Assembly (NCBI RefSeq): GCF_023656745.1
Contig: NZ_JAMOKO010000007.1
Span: forward strand, 1-64,000
Direction of reading: 5' to 3'
Length of the DNA stretch: 64,000 nucleotides
DNA from: Collinsella sp. BG-O-102
GTDB taxonomy: Bacteria > Actinomycetota > Coriobacteriia > Coriobacteriales > Coriobacteriaceae
Shown: positions 54,243 to 62,333 of the stretch, one piece after another
How positions within the stretch are numbered: the first letter of the stretch is position 1
Layout: each line of letters starts with the position of its first letter
The notes under the pieces: model-generated
What the model was told of the DNA's origin: nothing
Database searches by the model: none
The model's input: the letters and a program-made list of their open reading frames with translations, nothing else
Made by a program: the position numbers and the translations under genes

Positions 54243-55475
54243 ATGCGCCAGTTCGATTACACCACAGTCCCAGCGGAACTCGAAGCAACTCCAATCACCA
54301 ACCTCCTCCTCTCGATACGCGAGCATAAAGGCCGACAGCTTGCTCTGAGTCAAGTCAAACCCGAGCTTCTATCGTCCCTAATGGAGGAGGCTAAGATCCA
54401 AAGCACCCGATCCTCCAACGGACTTGAAGGAATTGTTACCACCCAAAAAAGACTCAAAGCGATCATGGCGTATTCCGCCAAGCCAAGCTCCCGCGCAGAG
54501 GAAGAAATCGCTGGATACCGAGATGTGCTGTCGCTTATTCACGAGCAACACGATTCCATTCCCGTAACGCCATCGGTCATTCTGCAGTTGCATCGTGACC
54601 TCATGGCGCACACGGCAATCTCGTATGGAGGCCATTGGAAGGATAGCGATAACGAAATCGTCTCCATTGACGATCAAGGTAATCGATTTGTGCGCTTTAG
54701 GCCCCCTTCGGCTCTAGCAACCCCGGGACTTATTAAAGAAGCCTGCCAGTCCCTCAACGATGCTTTATCTCGCCAAGTTTGCGATCCCCTCCTTATATCG
54801 CTCCGCTTTATCTTCGATTTTGTCAGTATTCATCCCTTCAACGATGGCAATGGCAGGATGAGCCGGCTCCTTACAACGCTGCTGCTCGAAAAGACTGGAT
54901 ACGACGTTGCGCGTTACATCAGCATCGAACGACTTATTGAAGACAACAAAGCGCTTTACTACAACGCCCTCGCTGCAAGCTCCACTGGATGGAATGAAAA
55001 TCAAAACACCGAAGCACCCTTTATCCGTTTCATGCTCGGAACAACCCTGGCCGCCTACCGACAGCTCGAACAGCGTACCTTAATTGAATCAAGCACTCGT
55101 CCCATGTCGAAGCAAGCGCGCATCGCCGTTCTATTTCAACAGAGACCCGGCGTCATTAAGAAATCAGACATCCGATCCAACTGCCCCGATATCAGCGAGG
55201 TTACCGTTAAACGAACCCTCAGTCAGCTTGTTAGTTGCAGCGCAATCGAAAAAACAGGGGCGGGTCGTTCGACGGGCTACATACTCAAAGACGTCCATGC
55301 TCTAGAACTATTCTTGCAATCCACAATACCCGATAGCGAGGCCGCAATAACAAAAGAGGCCCCAAAGGATAAGCTCCTTGAACGTGTAAGCCACGCCGAG
55401 GATGAAAGCAGAGAGGGGCTCTATGAAGACTACGATTCATTCTCAAGGGACATAAAGACGAAATACGGAGTCTAG
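54243..55475 (+). CDS. Fic-domain protein with C-terminal winged helix
   Basis: 410 residues. The Fic motif HPFNDGNGR is intact at 197-205, so AMP transfer to a target protein is expected. An N-terminal inhibitory motif, SNGLEG (58-63), matches the S/T-xxx-E-G pattern that occludes the ATP site. Residues about 290-345 look like a winged helix (VIKKSDIRSNCPDISEVTVK, then RTLSQLVSCSAIEK). Related Fic-wHTH proteins are common in bacteria and some bind DNA. The start at 54243 follows AAAGGAG. GC content is visibly lower than in neighbouring sugar genes, suggesting transfer. No partner antitoxin gene is seen. Confidence 0.9.
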   Translation: MRQFDYTTVPAELEATPITNLLLSIREHKGRQLALSQVKPELLSSLMEEAKIQSTRSSNGLEGIVTTQKRLKAIMAYSAKPSSRAEEEIAGYRDVLSLIHEQHDSIPVTPSVILQLHRDLMAHTAISYGGHWKDSDNEIVSIDDQGNRFVRFRPPSALATPGLIKEACQSLNDALSRQVCDPLLISLRFIFDFVSIHPFNDGNGRMSRLLTTLLLEKTGYDVARYISIERLIEDNKALYYNALAASSTGWNENQNTEAPFIRFMLGTTLAAYRQLEQRTLIESSTRPMSKQARIAVLFQQRPGVIKKSDIRSNCPDISEVTVKRTLSQLVSCSAIEKTGAGRSTGYILKDVHALELFLQSTIPDSEAAITKEAPKDKLLERVSHAEDESREGLYEDYDSFSRDIKTKYGV

Positions 55476-55512
55476 TCATATCCCAGAATAGCCTCATCCT
55501 TGTTGCCCAAAA

Positions 55513-55880
55513 TTATTTGCGCGTCATTTTAAAGCGGTACCCCTGCGCCGGCTGGGGGGGGCAGAAGTATCGTCTGCCGATCCTGCTGGAGTCGGCAATC
55601 AGATAGCGCGCATCGGCCTTGCTAAAGGCGAGCTGCTGGATGCGGCCCTCGTCCATGTTGGACGTGGACACGTCGCCATCCAGAATGCCGTTGGCACCGA
55701 TAAACGCCGTGTCAATCCCTAGTGCGCGCAGGGTATCCTCGGCCATGGGGCCCATAAAGGCGGCGGTGCGGCGACGGTACATGCCGCCCACCAGGCACAG
55801 CTCGCAATCCTCGCGCGCCTCGAGCAGGCTAAAGGCCGAAAGCGAATTGGTCACATAGATGGAAGGCAGTTTGTCGGTGA
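55513..55880 (-). pseudogene. Fragment of a DeoR-family regulator
   Basis: It matches the sensing domain of the intact DeoR protein at 60213-60977 almost residue for residue (LLEAREDCELCLVGG, RRRTAAF, AEDTLRALGIDTAFIGANGI). It lacks the N-terminal helix-turn-helix and has a scrambled C terminus (RYFCPPQPAQGYRFKMTRK). Both copies point the same way and flank the 55.9-60.1 kb segment, so a partial duplication or a rearrangement is likely. Confidence 0.85.
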
Positions 55881-55946
55881 CTCGGAGAGCGCCAATGCGA
55901 TCTCACGACGGTTGCGCTCATTGTCTCAATTAGATACTCAACGAAA

Positions 55947-55980
55947 TACGGCCCCGCAGCTCAATAAGCTGCGGGGCCGT
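55947..55980 (-). terminator. Terminator-like hairpin after the module 4 PTS gene
   Basis: ACGGCCCCGCAGCT pairs perfectly with AGCTGCGGGGCCGT around CAATA. The T-run on the minus strand is short (ATTTCG). Confidence 0.75.
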
Positions 55981-56016
55981 ACCATACACCGACGAATCAA
56001 CGACGAAGTGCATCCA

Positions 56017-57711
56017 CTATTTGGCCAGCTCCTGAACGATCCAGTCAATTGCACCTTCGGGATCGTTGGTAAGGTCGATATACTCCTTGCCCCTTGTGGT
56101 GAGCAGTTTAATTCCAAGGCGATCGGTATCGGCCTTCATAGCGTCATAGTACATGCGTGCCTGGGGTGCCAGAACAATCACGTTGTACTGACCCATCGTC
56201 TCATAGTGGCTTCCGTACGCACCGGACTGAGAAACCAGATCGATACCCTTAGCAGCGGCACCTTCGCGAAGAGCATTTGCCAAGAGAGTCGAAGTGCCGG
56301 CACCCTGGCAAAGCACAAGCACGCGGATCTGCTCCGCCTTGTCCTTTACCGCCTCGAGAGCTTTTGCGACATTTTCCTGTGCGGCACTAGCATCTGCATC
56401 CGAGTTTCCTGCAGTCTCCTTTGCAGACTCTTCCAAACAAAGCTGATGGTCATACGCCTTGCAGAACGGATAGTAAATCACAAAGTCAACGACCAACAGC
56501 ACTGCCATCAATACAAGAGAACGCAGATCGAGACCCGTGGTGAGGAATGCACCGATTGGGCCGGGAAGCGCCCACGGCATGGTATACATGGGGGCGTTCA
56601 TTCCAATGACGTCAATGAAAAATTTACCGATAGTGGCGTTGACCATAGGAGCCACTAGGAAGGGCACGAACATATAGGGATTGAGAACAATCGGCATACC
56701 GAAGATAACGGGCTCGTTAACTCCAAAAATCACCGGGATAATCGATGCCTTGCCCATGGCTTTTAGCTGCTTGGAGTGCATAAACATGATCAGGATAATA
56801 GGAACGATGAACGTGCAGCCAGAACCGCCCAGACCGCCGATGAAGCTTGTAAAGTCCTGCGTGAGAGCAATTGACGGGTGTCCACCTGCTTGGAAAACCT
56901 CAAGATTGGTAACGGTATTGCCATAGAGCGCAGCATTGATCGGACTCATGACAACCGAAGCACCGTGGATACCCATAAATTGGAAAAGTGCGACGGCGCC
57001 TTCGATAAGCGCCATGCCAGGATAGGTGTCGACCGCGGAGAACAGCGGCGAGATGAGAGCGGATACCAAATTGGCGAACGGCACAGCAAGCAGCTTGCGG
57101 CTCGCAAGATCGATAAAAGCGCACGCAAGGATCGAAAACCCAAATGCAAAGATATCGCGAAAACTCTGCGCAATAGAGCCAGGGACCTCTTTGGGGAGCT
57201 TGATCGTCACATTATGGCTAATGCACACCTTATAGATATTAACGGTCAAGAATGCGGCTACGAACGCAGCGAGAAAACCCTTGGTTCCCATATAGCCGGT
57301 TTCAAAAACAGATGTATCTGCTCCGCCAATCGAGACAACATCGTTCGTCACCGATAGTAAGAGCATGCCGCACATGGCACAAACCATGCACGAGGTGGGG
57401 TTGAGAGATTTACCCGAAGGCATGCGACGGTTCATCGACATGGCAAGTGAGCTCGCCGTGGTGCCGGCCACCATAATGCCAAGAAGTCCCATGGTATATG
57501 CATAGATTTTATTGAAGAAATCCAGCACCTCAGGCGGAAGCGTGATGCCTACATAGGCAGGGAGCGTCGAAAGAAGAAGGAACAGGCTCGAGAACAGCAC
57601 AATTGGCATATTCGAGAGAAAGCCATCCTTGATCGCCACCAGATAAATGTTCCTCGAGATTTTGTCGAAGAGGGGCTGGTGTTTTTCAAGGAATTTGACG
57701 ATAGCGTCCAT
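56017..57711 (-). CDS. PTS lactose/cellobiose-type transporter IIBC, module 4
   Basis: 564 residues: IIC domain (VALFQFMGIHGASVVMSPIN, PVIFGVNEPVIFGMPIVLNP) and IIB domain with C468 in VLVLCQGAGTSTLL. It is paralogous to the three other IIBC proteins but has a shorter linker and a lower-GC coding sequence. The start is the ATG at 57711, with GAAAGGA about seven bases upstream; the ATG at 57726 has none. No GH1 gene is attached. The divergent neighbours are an uncharacterised protein and a GntR regulator, so substrate processing must happen elsewhere or differently. Confidence 0.92.
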   Translation of the reverse strand: MDAIVKFLEKHQPLFDKISRNIYLVAIKDGFLSNMPIVLFSSLFLLLSTLPAYVGITLPPEVLDFFNKIYAYTMGLLGIMVAGTTASSLAMSMNRRMPSGKSLNPTSCMVCAMCGMLLLSVTNDVVSIGGADTSVFETGYMGTKGFLAAFVAAFLTVNIYKVCISHNVTIKLPKEVPGSIAQSFRDIFAFGFSILACAFIDLASRKLLAVPFANLVSALISPLFSAVDTYPGMALIEGAVALFQFMGIHGASVVMSPINAALYGNTVTNLEVFQAGGHPSIALTQDFTSFIGGLGGSGCTFIVPIILIMFMHSKQLKAMGKASIIPVIFGVNEPVIFGMPIVLNPYMFVPFLVAPMVNATIGKFFIDVIGMNAPMYTMPWALPGPIGAFLTTGLDLRSLVLMAVLLVVDFVIYYPFCKAYDHQLCLEESAKETAGNSDADASAAQENVAKALEAVKDKAEQIRVLVLCQGAGTSTLLANALREGAAAKGIDLVSQSGAYGSHYETMGQYNVIVLAPQARMYYDAMKADTDRLGIKLLTTRGKEYIDLTNDPEGAIDWIVQELAK

Positions 57712-57779
57712 AACACATCCTTTCATGATTCCCGGGCACGTAACGATTTATCCGGACTCAACCGTCGTCGTCCCCGTTT

Positions 57780-57983
57780 GTATCCACTTATGTAAGTGAA
57801 TACGTTCTTGTGCGAAATGTAATATCATTTGCGCGATTTGTCATAACCAATTCTTTTTCCGCTTTGTCGATATGTCAAGAATTCAAATACTTATTCGGTG
57901 AACGGTAGCTGATTACTATAAGGTTTTCCCAGCTAAAGAGTATTTTCCCTGAGCAGTACTATAAGTTTGCAACCGTTCACCGA
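57780..57983. promoter_or_regulatory. Divergent control region of the module 4 PTS and the 58-kb gene
   Basis: An imperfect 24-bp palindrome, GTATCCACTTAT and GTAAGTGAATAC (57780-57803), is a candidate GntR operator. TCGGTGAACGGT (57895-57906) and its inverse ACCGTTCACCGA (57972-57983) are the shared sugar-locus motif. AT-rich sequence follows to the gene at 58068. Confidence 0.55.
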
Positions 57984-58067
57984 TTGGATATAACATATTG
58001 AATATATTGTTGTAACAATATTAGAGACAATGTCACAAGTCTGTCGTTCTAGTCAAAGGAAGTAACA

Positions 58068-58988
58068 ATGCCCAAACGATTACTGAACATGTCCGCATCC
58101 GATTTTGCCGCCACGTCACCCATGGATCTGAAACAGGCAATTCTGGCTTCTGAGGGACGTACCATCATGGCGGAAAACGTACCCTCTTCCCAATTTCTCG
58201 GCGGCGTTACTAATGCAGAAATCGAACGTGCCGCAGGTGCCGACCTGCTTCTGTTTAACGCGCTCGATGTGTTCGATCCAGTTATTGCCGGTATTCCAGA
58301 TGATCTCAATGAAAACCCGGTCACTTGGGTGAAGCGAGCATGCGGAAGGCCCATTGGCGTCAATCTGGAGCCAGTTGATAACGAGGCAGAGATGTCTGAA
58401 ACCCGAACGGAAATCCCCATGGGTCGTCGCGTCTCTCCCAAGACCTTAGAAAAGGCTAACGAACTCGGATTTGATTTTATCTGCCTGACGGGCAACCCTG
58501 GAACCGGCGTCTCCAACGATGCAATCGCCCATTCGATTAAACTCTCCAAAGAGCATTTCAATGGCCTGGTCATAGCCGGAAAAATGCATGGAGCGGGCGT
58601 TGCGGAACCTGTCATGACGCTCGAAATTGCGCGCAAGTTTGTTGACCTCGGCGTCGATATCCTTCTCGTGCCAGCCCCCTACACCGTCCCTTGCTTCCAA
58701 GAAGCAGACCTGCGCGCCATCGTAGACTTTGTACGATCCCACAACGTAGGCAAGTCAATTGAAGAGAAGGTTCTCGTCATGGCGGCGAACGGGACGAGTC
58801 AAGACTCCTGCGACAGCGAGACCATTAAGAAAATAGGCCTTGCAGCAAAAGCAGCCGGCGCTGACCTCCAACATATCGGGGACTCCATGAACGGTATTTG
58901 CCTGCCCCAGAATATCTTCACGCTCGGACAAGCCCTTCGTGGATACAGGCATCAGATCGTCATGCTGAGCCGCTCTGTGATACGTTAA
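58068..58988 (+). CDS. Uncharacterised PTS-associated protein, TIM-barrel-like
   Basis: 306 residues, soluble, with no signal peptide. I believe it belongs to a family of unknown function found next to cellobiose/lactose-type PTS genes and sometimes loosely named haloacid dehalogenase-like, but the typical HAD motif DxDxT is not present. Alternating strand-helix sequence with GADLLLFNALDVFDPVIAGI, GFDFICLTGNPGTGVSNDAI, GVDILLVPAPYTVPCF and GADLQHIGDS suggests a phosphate-binding barrel. The ATG at 58068 has AAAGGAAG upstream. It is followed by the GntR gene 54 bp on and is divergent from PTS module 4. Confidence 0.75.
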   Translation: MPKRLLNMSASDFAATSPMDLKQAILASEGRTIMAENVPSSQFLGGVTNAEIERAAGADLLLFNALDVFDPVIAGIPDDLNENPVTWVKRACGRPIGVNLEPVDNEAEMSETRTEIPMGRRVSPKTLEKANELGFDFICLTGNPGTGVSNDAIAHSIKLSKEHFNGLVIAGKMHGAGVAEPVMTLEIARKFVDLGVDILLVPAPYTVPCFQEADLRAIVDFVRSHNVGKSIEEKVLVMAANGTSQDSCDSETIKKIGLAAKAAGADLQHIGDSMNGICLPQNIFTLGQALRGYRHQIVMLSRSVIR

Positions 58989-59042
58989 GGTTACCTTGCC
59001 CACGTTACATCCCGACTGAGGCAATCATCAGGTATAACCAAC

Positions 59043-59780
59043 ATGCAAACTGAGGCTCTAATGCTCGATACACACGAAAAACGGCCACTCTATTTACAGC
59101 TCACCGACGCGCTGCTCAAGCAGATCGTCGATGAATATCAAGCAGACGATAAACTTCCAACAGAAATGGAACTCTGCGACGAATACGCCGTAAGCAGAAC
59201 AACCGTCCGACTTGCCATGAGTGAGCTGGAGCGTCGTGGAAGTATCTATCGAATCCAAGGTAAGGGATCGTTTGTTGCACCGAAACGCGTTAGCGAGCTC
59301 AATTCACTTTTAGACTTTGACTTTGCAAGCCATTGCGATGGCGTTGATCCGGATGCCATCACCAAACATTTCGGCGGCCTCACATCAGGTCGTCCAATTT
59401 CCGTAATGATGCTCCAACAATTTGGATGTCAAAGTCGCGATGAAATTCAGCGTCTTGAATTGACCTACGAACTTGAAGGCAGCTTCATAGGCGCTGATAC
59501 GTTCTTCATTTCAAAGTCGCGCGTTCCGAATAACCAGTTAGATTTTCAGGCATTTAGCAGAATCATGGACGACTTGTCCAAGTCTATCCAATCTGTTAGG
59601 GAAAGCTATAGAGCACGTCAGCTTAGCGATTCCGAAGCCAGTAATTATGGTGTTGCAAAACTTCCGGTCATCGAACTGACTCATTATGCTTACGACTCCG
59701 GAGGCAAACTAATCTCAATTGTCTGCCGCACCGTCTTAACTGGGCGGGTCCCTTATCAAAACTTTATTTTCAAGTCCTAA
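59043..59780 (+). CDS. GntR-family regulator with UTRA domain
   Basis: 245 residues. The N-terminal winged helix ([20 protein letters not shown], then [20 protein letters not shown]) is followed by an effector domain of the HutC/UTRA type from about residue 85. It is the second gene of a pair with the 58-kb protein and probably regulates the divergent PTS. The palindrome at 57780-57803 is a candidate site. No clear Shine-Dalgarno sequence precedes 59043; the ATG at 59061 is an alternative. GC content is low compared with the surroundings. Confidence 0.88.
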   Translation: MQTEALMLDTHEKRPLYLQLTDALLKQIVDEYQADDKLPTEMELCDEYAVSRTTVRLAMSELERRGSIYRIQGKGSFVAPKRVSELNSLLDFDFASHCDGVDPDAITKHFGGLTSGRPISVMMLQQFGCQSRDEIQRLELTYELEGSFIGADTFFISKSRVPNNQLDFQAFSRIMDDLSKSIQSVRESYRARQLSDSEASNYGVAKLPVIELTHYAYDSGGKLISIVCRTVLTGRVPYQNFIFKS

Positions 59781-59792
59781 TGTTCTTTTTCT

Positions 59793-60094
59793 TTTGTCTC
59801 GATCTGTAACACGTAGCCGAGTTTTTAAGTCCTAACCGTTACAGATCGAGACAAACAAGGTAGACCCCGCCGAATTGTCTCAATCTGTAACACTAAGACC
59901 GGTTTTGGACGTCTAGATGTTACAGATTGAGATGAATGCACAGGTCAATCCTCTCAATCTCAATCTGTAACAACTAGCTGAATTTTTCGGTCCTAGCTGT
60001 TACAGATCGAGACAAACGGAATAGGCCGAGCCAAAAATCTCGATCTGTAACATTTGACTCGCTTTTGGCCGCCTAGATATCACAGGTTGAGACG
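59793..60094. repeat. Hairpin repeat array 4 (four units)
   Basis: Units at 59793-59856, 59875-59936, 59954-60017 and 60037-60094, spaced 82, 79 and 83 bp. Outer stems are again TCTCGATCTGTAAC with GTTACAGATCGAGA. Inner parts alternate A, B, A, B. The fourth unit is partly decayed (ATATCACAGG). The array lies between the convergent GntR and DeoR genes. Confidence 0.9.
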
Positions 60095-60212
60095 ATTTGA
60101 TAGTGGAGTCCTCATTTGCGCGTCATATCGCGTAGCTCTGACGCGCTGGTTTCCACAATGACAGGAGGTAAAAGTCCTCCCGCATCGCCTGTTGGGAATC
60201 CCGTAGCGTTAG

Positions 60213-60977
60213 CTAGCAAATGACCTGCGTATGCTCCTCGATGGCGGCACGATCTTCGGCGGCGATGCCCGGCTCGCACACCACGGCGTCCAGGCTGTCC
60301 AAGCGGCAGAAGGTGTAGAAGTCGCGCTTGCCGATCTTGCTGGAGTCGGCGATCAGATAGCGCGAGTCGGCCTTGCTAAAGGCGAGCTGCTGGATGCGGC
60401 CCTCTTCCATGTTGGATGTGGACACGTCGCCGTCCAGAATGCCGTTTGCGCCGATAAAGGCTGCGTCGATCCCCAGTGCGCGCAAGGTGTCCTCGGCCGT
60501 AGGGCCCACAAAGGCGGCGGTGCGGCGGCGGTACACGCCGCCCACCAGGCACAGTTCGCAGTCTTCGCGCGCCTCGAGCAGGTTAAACACCGAAAGCGAA
60601 TTGGTCACAATGCGCAGGCGAAACGCCGGCAGCATCGAGGCCATCTGCTCAACCGTGGTGCCCGTGCCCAAAAAGATGGTCGAGCCTTCCTCGATAAGCT
60701 CCACAGAACGGCGCGCAATCTGCAACTTTTCCTCGGCATGCTTCGTGCGCTTTTCGCTGTGCGAATACTCATGGCGCAGCATAGCGTGTGGACGGCCCTG
60801 CGCACTGCGGGCTCCGCCGTGCACGCGCTCGATCTCGCCCAGGCTCGCAAGCTCCTCAAGATCACGGCGGATCGTCATATCCGAGACACCTAACGCATCC
60901 GAAATCTCCTTGACCGAGACCGTTCCCTGTTCCTCGAGCAGCTGCCGAACCTTATCCTGTCGCTCCGCTTTAATCAC
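60213..60977 (-). CDS. DeoR-family regulator, candidate LacR
   Basis: 254 residues with the DeoR helix-turn-helix (QDKVRQLLEEQGTVSVKEIS, DALGVSDMTIRRDLEELAS) and a phosphosugar-sensing domain (FLGTGTTVEQMASML, VGGVYRRRTAAF). The GTG at 60977 is preferred, since CGAGGA stands six bases upstream; the frame is open to 61004. Sites similar to one just before it (61008-61029) also lie before lacA and before the PTS IIA gene. It is therefore a good candidate for the tagatose-6-phosphate-responsive LacR of this locus. A fragment of a close paralogue is at 55513. Confidence 0.88.
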   Translation of the reverse strand: MIKAERQDKVRQLLEEQGTVSVKEISDALGVSDMTIRRDLEELASLGEIERVHGGARSAQGRPHAMLRHEYSHSEKRTKHAEEKLQIARRSVELIEEGSTIFLGTGTTVEQMASMLPAFRLRIVTNSLSVFNLLEAREDCELCLVGGVYRRRTAAFVGPTAEDTLRALGIDAAFIGANGILDGDVSTSNMEEGRIQQLAFSKADSRYLIADSSKIGKRDFYTFCRLDSLDAVVCEPGIAAEDRAAIEEHTQVIC

Positions 60978-61007
60978 GATGAGTCCTCGCTGTTCCACGC
61001 TCACGTC

Positions 61008-61029
61008 AATTCAAACAATAACGAACAAA
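61008..61029. promoter_or_regulatory. LacR-like operator before the DeoR gene
   Basis: TTCAAACAATAACGAACA matches TTCAAACAAAAAAGAACA at 39260-39277 at 16 of 18 positions and shares half-sites with the lacA palindromes. This suggests autoregulation. Confidence 0.6.
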
Positions 61030-61182
61030 TTGTATCAGACTCGCGCGCGTCAGAAATGAACGCCCGCACAGCTCCAATCATCACTTTTTTGAGAAAAATA
61101 CCCCCTGCTTTAGTGGGGTGTAGTGATAATCTCACCTGTTCGCGCTACAGTTTGTACGAAATACCTCGATGTTAGGAACCAA

Positions 61183-62235
61183 ATGATCACTTCCGAGCTT
61201 TTCGGCACCGCGCCGTGCGGCACCTCCGTTCATCGTTATACCCTCAACGGGCCCGAGATCTGCGTTCGCATTATGGACTATGGCGCCACCGTGCTGGGTA
61301 TCGATGTGCCCGATATTCCCGGCAACGTGCGCGATGTGGTGCTGGGCTTCGATAAGCTCGAGGATTACTTTGACAACCCCGCCTGCTTTGGCGCGACCAT
61401 CGGCCCCGTGGCAAACCGCACCGCGGGCGCCACGATCACCATCGACGGCACGGACTGGCACATGCCGGCCAACGAAGGCGTCAACAACCTGCACAGCGAT
61501 CTTGAGCATGGTCTGCACAAGCGCGTATGGGACGTTGAGCTCGACGAGACTCACAACGCCGTGCGCATGACCACCTCGCTTGAGGACGGTGAGCTGGGCC
61601 TGCCCGGCAACCGCACCTTTACGGCCGTGTTTACCGTGACGCGCACCGGCCGCTTCCGTATCGAATATGGCTGCGAGAGCGACCGCGCCACCTACGTGTC
61701 CATGACCAACCACACGTACTTTAACCTTGCCGGCCATAACGCCGGCATGGACTGCGAGCACTTCTTTGTTGCCAACGCTGCCCACTACCTGCCCATTAAC
61801 GAGCAGAATATCCCCACCGGTGAAATCGTTCCGGTCGAGGGTACGCCGTTTGACTTCCGTGAGCTGCGCCCCGTCGCGCCTGGCATGGAGGCCGACGATC
61901 CCCAGATTAAGCAGGCACGCGGCTACGACCACTGCCTGTGCATCGATGGCTATCAGTACGGCCGTAATCTGCGCCGCGCCCTGCACGTCGAGGAGATGTG
62001 GACCGGTCGTGAGCTGGACTACTACACCACCGCCCCGGGCGTGCAGCTCTACACCGGCAACTGGCTGGGCGACGAGCACGCCAAGGACGATGCCAACTAT
62101 GGCTGGGGCGCCGGCTTTGCCCTCGAGGCAGAGATGTTCCCCGACACGCCGCACCAGCCGCTGTTCCCGCAGGGCATCGTGGGCCCGGATCACCCCTACA
62201 GCAATGTGATCGAGTACCACTTTATGAGGCACTAA
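61183..62235 (+). CDS. galM: Aldose 1-epimerase (galactose mutarotase)
   Basis: A 350-residue mutarotase that interconverts alpha and beta anomers of galactose or glucose before GalK. Conserved segments: CFGATIGPVANRTAGATITI, LHSDLEHGLHKRVWD (substrate histidine), MTNHTYFNLAGH (catalytic histidine), GYDHCLCID, and GVQLYTGNWLG. The start is the ATG at 61183 after AGGAACCAA; 20 codons in front are open without support. It is divergent from the DeoR regulator. A terminator follows. Confidence 0.93.
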   Translation: MITSELFGTAPCGTSVHRYTLNGPEICVRIMDYGATVLGIDVPDIPGNVRDVVLGFDKLEDYFDNPACFGATIGPVANRTAGATITIDGTDWHMPANEGVNNLHSDLEHGLHKRVWDVELDETHNAVRMTTSLEDGELGLPGNRTFTAVFTVTRTGRFRIEYGCESDRATYVSMTNHTYFNLAGHNAGMDCEHFFVANAAHYLPINEQNIPTGEIVPVEGTPFDFRELRPVAPGMEADDPQIKQARGYDHCLCIDGYQYGRNLRRALHVEEMWTGRELDYYTTAPGVQLYTGNWLGDEHAKDDANYGWGAGFALEAEMFPDTPHQPLFPQGIVGPDHPYSNVIEYHFMRH

Positions 62236-62262
62236 GCCCACAACGCAACATATCGCACAGCA

Positions 62263-62297
62263 GCGCCCGCCGGCACACCGCCGACGGGCGTTTTGCT
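62263..62297 (+). terminator. Terminator of galM
   Basis: CGCCCGCCGGC pairs with GCCGACGGGCG with one mismatch, followed by TTTTGC. It closely resembles the galKT terminator at 33930. Confidence 0.8.
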
Positions 62298-62300
62298 ACC

Positions 62301-62333
62301 TAGTCATTGGGGACGTTCTTAAATGACTAGTTG
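62301..62333. repeat. Partial copy of the AGTCATTGGGG repeat
   Basis: TAGTCATTGGGGACGTTCTT then AAATGACTAGT matches the left half of the palindrome at 33978-34046. It ends at the stop codon of the PTS IIB homologue. Confidence 0.65.

Noticed and set aside
53885-60094. The regularly spaced repeats as a CRISPR array
   Set aside because: Units are 60-nt palindromes with internal variation, linkers are only 17-21 bp, arrays have one to four units, and no cas genes are present.
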